The position numbers were made by a program, and so were the translations under genes. Source: Mansonella perstans (lineage: Eukaryota > Nematoda > Chromadorea > Rhabditida > Onchocercidae). From it: a stretch of DNA of 64,000 bases. Each line of letters begins with the position of its first letter. Positions within the stretch are counted from its first letter, which is position 1. Where the stretch lies: the NCBI GenBank assembly GCA_037074765.1, contig JBAMDO010000092.1, forward strand, positions 1 to 64,000, given 5' to 3'. This document shows, in pieces, positions 50,035-64,000 of this stretch. The notes beneath the pieces were generated by a model. It saw only the letters and a list, made by a program, of their open reading frames with translations. It made no database searches and had not been told where the DNA came from.

Positions 50035-51390
50035 AAGCAATGCAATTTTCCTCTCTACTAATATTACCTCAATTTCAAAGGCTTAGAAAAATTGAAACGA
50101 AGTGAAATAAAATTGTATAAAGAATGTTATAAGTGCTTTGCATAAATTATTTTAAACAATGCAGTATAACAACTGAAATTCAATATAGAAGACTAAAATT
50201 CAATATAGATTCAATATAGAAGACTAAAAATTGATAGCTATTATTATTATTATATATGAAAGTGGATTATCAATACATGTATTACATGTGGAAGTGAATC
50301 ATCAATGGTGGATGTTTCAATCAGGGTATCAATGTATCATATGTAATTCTTTTTTGTCCCACAATATTCGGAACAACTTTTATTCCTTCAAAAAGACATC
50401 AAGAAATTAATACACTCTTCCCTGATTAGTGACCAAGAACCTAAATTTAGATATTAAAAATCAAATCCATAGTTCTACCCCTTGCAAGTTTCAACTTACA
50501 ATTATAAACATAGCTTCTTGAGTATTTTTTCCGTAAGTATTATAATCTTTCTTGACAAACTTCCAAATATGCGATGTTAATAAAGCTATAGAAGCATCGC
50601 TATTCCTGAAATAATTTAATCGACTTTAGGAGCTCGAATCAATCAGTGACAGTTATCGTTCATAATTATATGGTAAATAACGTGTTACAACTGAAAATGT
50701 ACATGATAGTGTTCCAAATTTATTAATGAACTTACCAGTTAGTCATTTCTGACAGTGCTTTTCAACGTTACCCACCGTCTTTTGTTGATCCGTTTTCTGG
50801 AAACTTTCTTATCAGTTACGAAAATCCAAAGAAATAATCGACGCATAAATGGCTCACTAACGGATATTTTGTATTAAATTCGCAAATGTAGCAATTAACT
50901 CGTTATTCAAAAGAACAACAAATTGAACATAGCATCATAGCAACTCATACACAGTGAAAAATTAGTGAAAAACTTTTTAAACAAAAATTCAGGAAGTGAT
51001 GATTTGCCATATCTTCCATGCATTCGTCAGACATTCTACATCTTATATATTACGTATGAAAATAGAAGATGAATACAATGCAGTTTTCACTAATATTACC
51101 TCAATTTCAAAGGTTTGGAAAAATTGAAGCGAAATGAAATTTCGAAATTGTACAAAAAATGCTTTGCATAAATTATTTTTAACAATGCAATATAACAGCT
51201 GAAATTCAATATAAAGGATTAAAAATTGATAGCTATTGTTGTATTATTGCATATAGAAGGAATTATCAATACACAGGGTGTACCATATCAGTTTGGATAT
51301 GCATTTATAAATAGAATCTTTAACAATTCCTGACAGAAGTGATTCAGTAGTCTCTATTAAACTTTAGTCCATTAATTTCATTCAATAAGT
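50035..51390 (+). repeat. Tandem duplication of the zinc-finger unit's 5' flank
   Basis: The block CTAATATTACCTCAATTTCAAAGG and the following roughly 290 bp occur at about 50045 and again at about 51095. The second copy leads directly into zinc-finger copy 4; the first is followed by unrelated sequence and then a sphingosine kinase exon relic. The first copy is more diverged. Confidence 0.8.
50990..51060 (+). pseudogene. Relic of the sphingosine kinase penultimate exon
   Basis: TTCAGGAAGTGATGATTTGC and the following bases match the start of the exon at 38645-38491 (acceptor, GSDLPYLPC) for about 60 bp, with an extra codon and then decay. It is on the same strand as, and just upstream of, zinc-finger copy 4, mirroring the kinase-then-zinc-finger order at 38 kb. 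Confidence 0.75.
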
Positions 51391-51496
51391 TCTGTTCCAT
51401 TCATTTTTACAAAAAATGTCAGTTGTCGAAAATTTTGGGTTTCATAAACGTACAATAGTCTTTTCCCAACAAAATTATCTATTAGATTCTTTGGCT

Positions 51497-52357
51497 ATGC
51501 AATTTGTGCAAAGTTTGCTTTCAACGATTGGATCTATTCGATTAAGTGGGAGATGAAGATAACATATCAGCAATGAATGTTTGACTGTTCTCTTTTTAGT
51601 GGAAGAAAATTTTCCATTTTTCAGAATTGGCAAAGGAATTACTGTCATCGATATGTATTTCAACTATTTCTTCTTCTTCGTTCTACAACTTGGCAACACT
51701 AAAATTACCGTAAGTTCATTAGATGTTAAAATAAAAACAAACAGCATTGCGATATTTCGAGGACTTCAAAATTTTGATGGAGTGTGAGATTGATAATTTC
51801 TATCATTTGAGGAAGCACAACCGGAACAAATAGAGCCGCTGGATTTATCACTGCCAAAAAAACATATTGAACCGCTAAGTTTACCAGCGCAAGCAGTAAC
51901 TGAGAAACAAATATTACCATCAATAAAGGTCTTATTACCGGAAGAAATAAATGAAAGAGCAATGGGTACGAACGAAATGAACTCAACAAACCAAGAAAAG
52001 AATGCTGAACAAAAAGATACGAGGAAAAAGGCGTGTAAGATATGCCAAAAGGAAATAAGAGATATAAACAGCCACATAAAAACTCATAACGGAGCGAAGC
52101 CTTACCCTTGTTTGATATGCAACAAAAGTTTTTCTTGGCGAAGCAGCTTGAAAGCCCATGAGAGAACTCATACTGGTGTGAAGCCCTATACTTGTAAGAT
52201 ATGCAACAAAAGTTTTTTTTGGCAAAGCAGCTTGGAAGCCCATAACAGAAGTCATACTGGTGAGAAGCCGTTCAAATGCGACATATGCAACAATAAATTC
52301 TGTAGTTCATCGGCTTTGAAAAATCATAAGATAAAAATTCATAAACAGCGAATATGA
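51497..52357 (+). CDS. C2H2 zinc-finger protein, copy 4, intact
   Basis: Same gene plan as 8101-9213: exons 51497-51545, 51600-51709 and 51812-52357, 705 nt (234 residues), with phases and a 54-bp first intron conserved. The N-terminal module (MQFVQSLLST, FPFFRIGKGITVIDMYFNYF) and the linker (EAQPEQIEPLDL...) are close to copy 2. The finger part has one short atypical finger (CKICQKE...HIKTH) and three canonical ones (CLICNKSFSWRSSLKAH, CKICNKSFFWQSSLEAH, CDICNNKFCSSSALKNH), ending IKIHKQRI. The last finger is the one missing from copy 2. Predicted nuclear DNA-binding protein, targets unknown. It lies directly upstream of a BEL/Pao element. Confidence 0.78.
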
Positions 52358-52461
52358 GAGGTCAGGAAACAACAGAATAAAAAACAAAAAGAAAGTTTCC
52401 TGGACATATAGAATTTGCAATCATACTTGGTAACCCATTAAAAAAAACGCTTCTTTTCTAC

Positions 52462-55400
52462 TGCGCTATTAATTTCTTGTATTTTCTATCAACCGAATTT
52501 TTATTTAATTATTCCTTGTTTCGTTTCAAAAATCTAGTCCTGTTATTGTTTTTCAATTGCTTATATATTATTCAGTTCATTTTTGTCTCATATGTACATA
52601 GACATTGTTTTCCTGGATTCCACTACTGTTTCTCATATTTTAGTCAATAAAAATTCTTCGTTATGTTTGCTTGCATATTTATTAGCCAACCTTTAAAAAA
52701 AACCTTTACATTATTCATTCATGACTTGGTTTCACGAACGAAGATATGAGAAATGTTCTACGAGTCTTGATTAATTTATGTTGCTTGTCGACGATTCAGG
52801 TTGTTTGTACTCATGAAATGGAATAAAATTTGGGTAAATACTAAAGTGGAGGCAGAGGAAAGCCAGGAGATAATTTATCTCCTGATCGACGTGGTAATAG
52901 ATATGCATAAGGGACATTTATGTCGTGTTGATAGTGAAAATGACTGTGTAGATTTTTCGTATTATTTATATATAAGTTATTTCCCACAAATCTTAGTTCC
53001 AATAAGACTTCCTATAATTCTTAGTTCCCATAATAGTTCGATTAAAGATTCTTCTTCAAAACCCATGGAGAAAAGTAATTTATGGGATGAAATAAGAGGT
53101 GAAAAGCATGAAATATGGCGATCTCTAATTCAAGAATGACCATTGAAAGTCATAGAACTACCGCGACTGGCAAGAAAAATCGCGAGGCAGGAAATATACG
53201 TCTTTACCGATGCGCCAATTGCAGCCTATTCAGCTTCTGTCCATCTATTACTCAAAAAGGAACTGAATAAGCACAATTATCATTAATTTATGCAAAATCT
53301 CGATTTTTACCAATTAAAGGTATTACCATTCCTCGTTTAGAATTATTAACAATACATAAGAGTTCCAGCGGCTCGATTAGTAGTAAACTTACTACAATTA
53401 CAAGAAACGAAGGTAATTTTAGGTCAGACTCTAAGTGCGCGCTGTACATTCCAGACTATCACCTAAATTTGTGCAAAATCGAGTCGAAGAGATATTCGGA
53501 ACTTTCATTTCGTTACATTCATAATACAATAATGTGTAGCAACAAGAAGACTTATTGCTTTGGAACACAGATAAAATGAATCGTGGTTCACAAGGAAAGG
53601 ACCGACATGATTAAAAGAAGAAAAATCTAGCTAGTTACCACTGAAATCCAACATCGAATATGAAGAGAACCAAGAGAAAAGGAAGGAAAGGCTTGTCAAG
53701 GGATGGAAAACATTTTAGTAAATGGTGGAGATTTCTAAAATCAACAGTATGGGCTCTAAAATTCATAAAGACAACAGTAAAAGAAAGACTCCATCAGTTA
53801 CAACTGTTATCAACGGGAGCAAACATTTTTCCGCTGACGATTACAAGTTAGCAGAATGGGTGCTCCTCGGGCAAACGCAACCAGAGCAAACTACTAAAGA
53901 AGAAATTACTAAACGGAATCTATGTTACGATGAAGATGAAGCCTTGTAGTGATCAAAAAGATGACGATAGCAAATACATATACCTTTCGAGGCATAATAT
54001 GGTAACTGAATTGATTGCTGCAGCGAAAAATTATAACGTGCCGAACTACAAAAAGACGAAGTCAAGCGAGTAAGAAATCAATAGACGAAATCAAAAAATA
54101 AATGCACGGTTTGTAGACGATGAATCAATCACCCAACCAAATTATCAATTACGTCCGATCTTCCTGAAGTTTGAGTTGAATAATCCAGAACCTTTGCACA
54201 AGTTAGCTTGGATTATCTAGACCCTCCTCCTGTCAAAGTTGATAGCCGCATAATTAAAAAATGGATAATCCTATTTACATGTTCCATCAGCAGGGCAGTG
54301 CATTTGGAATTAGAGAGAATTTATCCGCCGAATGTTTTTTACATGTTTTAGAGCGGAGTCGATTTTAAGCAATAACGCTAGTCAATTTCAGTTGATTTTC
54401 AAAAGTATTGAAGAATATAGCTAGCAGACTTCTCGCCAGAAGAGATTGGAAAATTATAATACCGATATGTCCCTGGAGTGGTCGAATAATTGATCAAATT
54501 AACGAATAAAGCAATGAGACGAGCTATTGGAAGAAAGCTGCCATTGGAGAAGAAATAAATTACACCGATAGCTGATATAGAAAGGATTTTCAATACACAA
54601 CCACAGCCTATGTCAATTTCGACGACTACATAACTGTACGTCCAATGGATGGATTTCATATTGCCTCATGCCTTGCCAACCTTATCTATCACTGACGATA
54701 AAATCCAAGAGCGATTTATTCTATGGAAGCCAAATTTCAGAAAATAACTTAAATATTAATTAAATACCCTCAAGACTCTTGAAATGTTCTGGGAATTGTG
54801 AAAAAAGAAGTATTTAACCAGCTTAAGAGAACGAACGCAGAGGAAGCATATTTTTCAAAAAACAAACATGAAAAACTGAGAAGCACATTTTCAAACTGAA
54901 ATGCGTCATCATTTCTGATGTTGTAATTTTTTGCGTTTTCTATTAATTAAGTTTTTATTTAATTGTTCCCTGTTTTATCCCGAAAATCTATACTTGTTAT
55001 CATTTTTATCAATTGCTTATATTATATTTGTTTTATTTTTTGTCTCATATGTACATTAGCACCATTATTCGTGGATTTTTCTATTATTTCTCGTAGTTTA
55101 GACAATAGAAATTCTTCTCTCATGTTTACTTACATTATTAGCCAAATTTTACATTGTTCATTCAGACTTGGCTTCGCGAATGAAAATATGAGAAGAGTTC
55201 TATAATGCTTTGATCGTCCGGAATCTATAATCCGTGTTGCTTGTCGACGATTCAGGTCGTTTATGCTCGTAAAATACAATGGTAAGAAGGAAAGGCAACC
55301 GAGAAATAATTTATTTCCTGATCAATGTGCTCGTAGAATAAAGGATTTCTGATACGTTTAGATGGTAAAAATAATGAATATGTTATGTATATATATATAC

Positions 55401-55500
55401 GGGATATTGGGGGGTCGTCCGGATCATCTTGGAAGTTAATCTAGCCAAGACATGGTGTTTGTGATTATTTTGCGCTTTTCTTATTTGTAGCCAGCACAAG
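52462..55500 (+). mobile_element. Degraded BEL/Pao LTR retrotransposon
   Basis: Two related terminal segments (about 52462-52980 and 54885-55500) share GTTTTCTAT(C/T)AA, CAATTGCTTATAT, TTGTCTCATATGTACAT and TTGCTTGTCGACGATTCAGG. Between them plus-strand fragments occur in pol order: FTDAPIAAYSASV (RNase H), IYAKSRFLPI and TIPRLELL near 53280-53345, a KLAEW...LCYDEDE segment near 53850-53940, the start of the integrase core (KKWIILFTCSISRAVHLEL) near 54255-54315, and integrase C-terminal motifs (IADIERIFNTQP, HALP) near 54570-54690. The gag, protease and reverse transcriptase regions are missing and stops are common, so it is dead. The 5' LTR lacks its distal end. Confidence 0.8.
54885..55500 (+). 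repeat. 3' LTR of the BEL/Pao element
   Basis: Homologous to the LTR-like segments behind all four zinc-finger genes. It carries GACAATAGAAATTCTTC in place of the polyadenylation-like block and ends with GTGTTTGTGATTAT and TTCTTATTTGTAG, as in copy 2 near 10050-10085. Its presence after pol is the main reason for calling the other segments LTRs. Confidence 0.65.

Positions 55501-64000
<8,500 letters not shown>

Overview
The window is nuclear DNA from a parasitic nematode, most likely a filarial worm. It is strongly AT-rich and has spliced genes with short exons and TTTCAG-type acceptors. It carries nematode-style BEL/Pao retroelement debris and a dispersed family of C2H2 zinc-finger genes. 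The species assignment is inference. No bacterial operon, tRNA, rRNA or CRISPR array was seen.

Conventional genes. A minus-strand auxilin/GAK-type gene (3.77-7.49 kb) keeps its PTEN-like phosphatase and C2 domains but shows no J domain or kinase here. A plus-strand B-type cyclin (16.79-19.83 kb) has a clear destruction box and a probable GC-AG intron. NAA38/LSMD1, the NatC LSM subunit, lies at 21.16-21.61 kb (+). SAP30BP lies convergent to it at 22.05-24.69 kb (-). A small tubby/scramblase-like protein is at 33.37-35.52 kb (+), and the last four exons of a sphingosine kinase are at 38.16-39.61 kb (-). An unrecognised six-exon zinc-finger protein is at 43.38-45.05 kb (+). For each complete gene I could build, the exon lengths sum to a whole number of codons.

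Accessory part. One unit, a three-exon C2H2 zinc-finger gene directly followed by a BEL/Pao-like LTR, occurs four times: 0-2.3 kb, 7.7-10.1 kb, 36.4-38.1 kb (inverted) and 51.1-53.0 kb. Two copies (8.10-9.21 and 51.50-52.36 kb) are intact and two are broken. Pieces of the sphingosine kinase 3' end lie near three of the units. From 40.5 to 55.5 kb the window is a mosaic of BEL/Pao fragments, a LINE relic, a 1.5-kb direct repeat flanking the 43-kb zinc-finger gene, and a displaced copy of the scramblase-like gene's intron/start-codon boundary.

Gene-poor part. I see no convincing coding sequence in 24.7-33.3 kb or 55.5-64.0 kb, only AT-rich DNA with microsatellites, including about 200 bp of (TG)n at 59.34 kb.

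The best candidate for something undescribed is the zinc-finger/LTR unit. It appears to be a zinc-finger gene whose 3' end is supplied by a retroelement LTR and which has spread as a unit, carrying an unfamiliar 53-residue N-terminal module.
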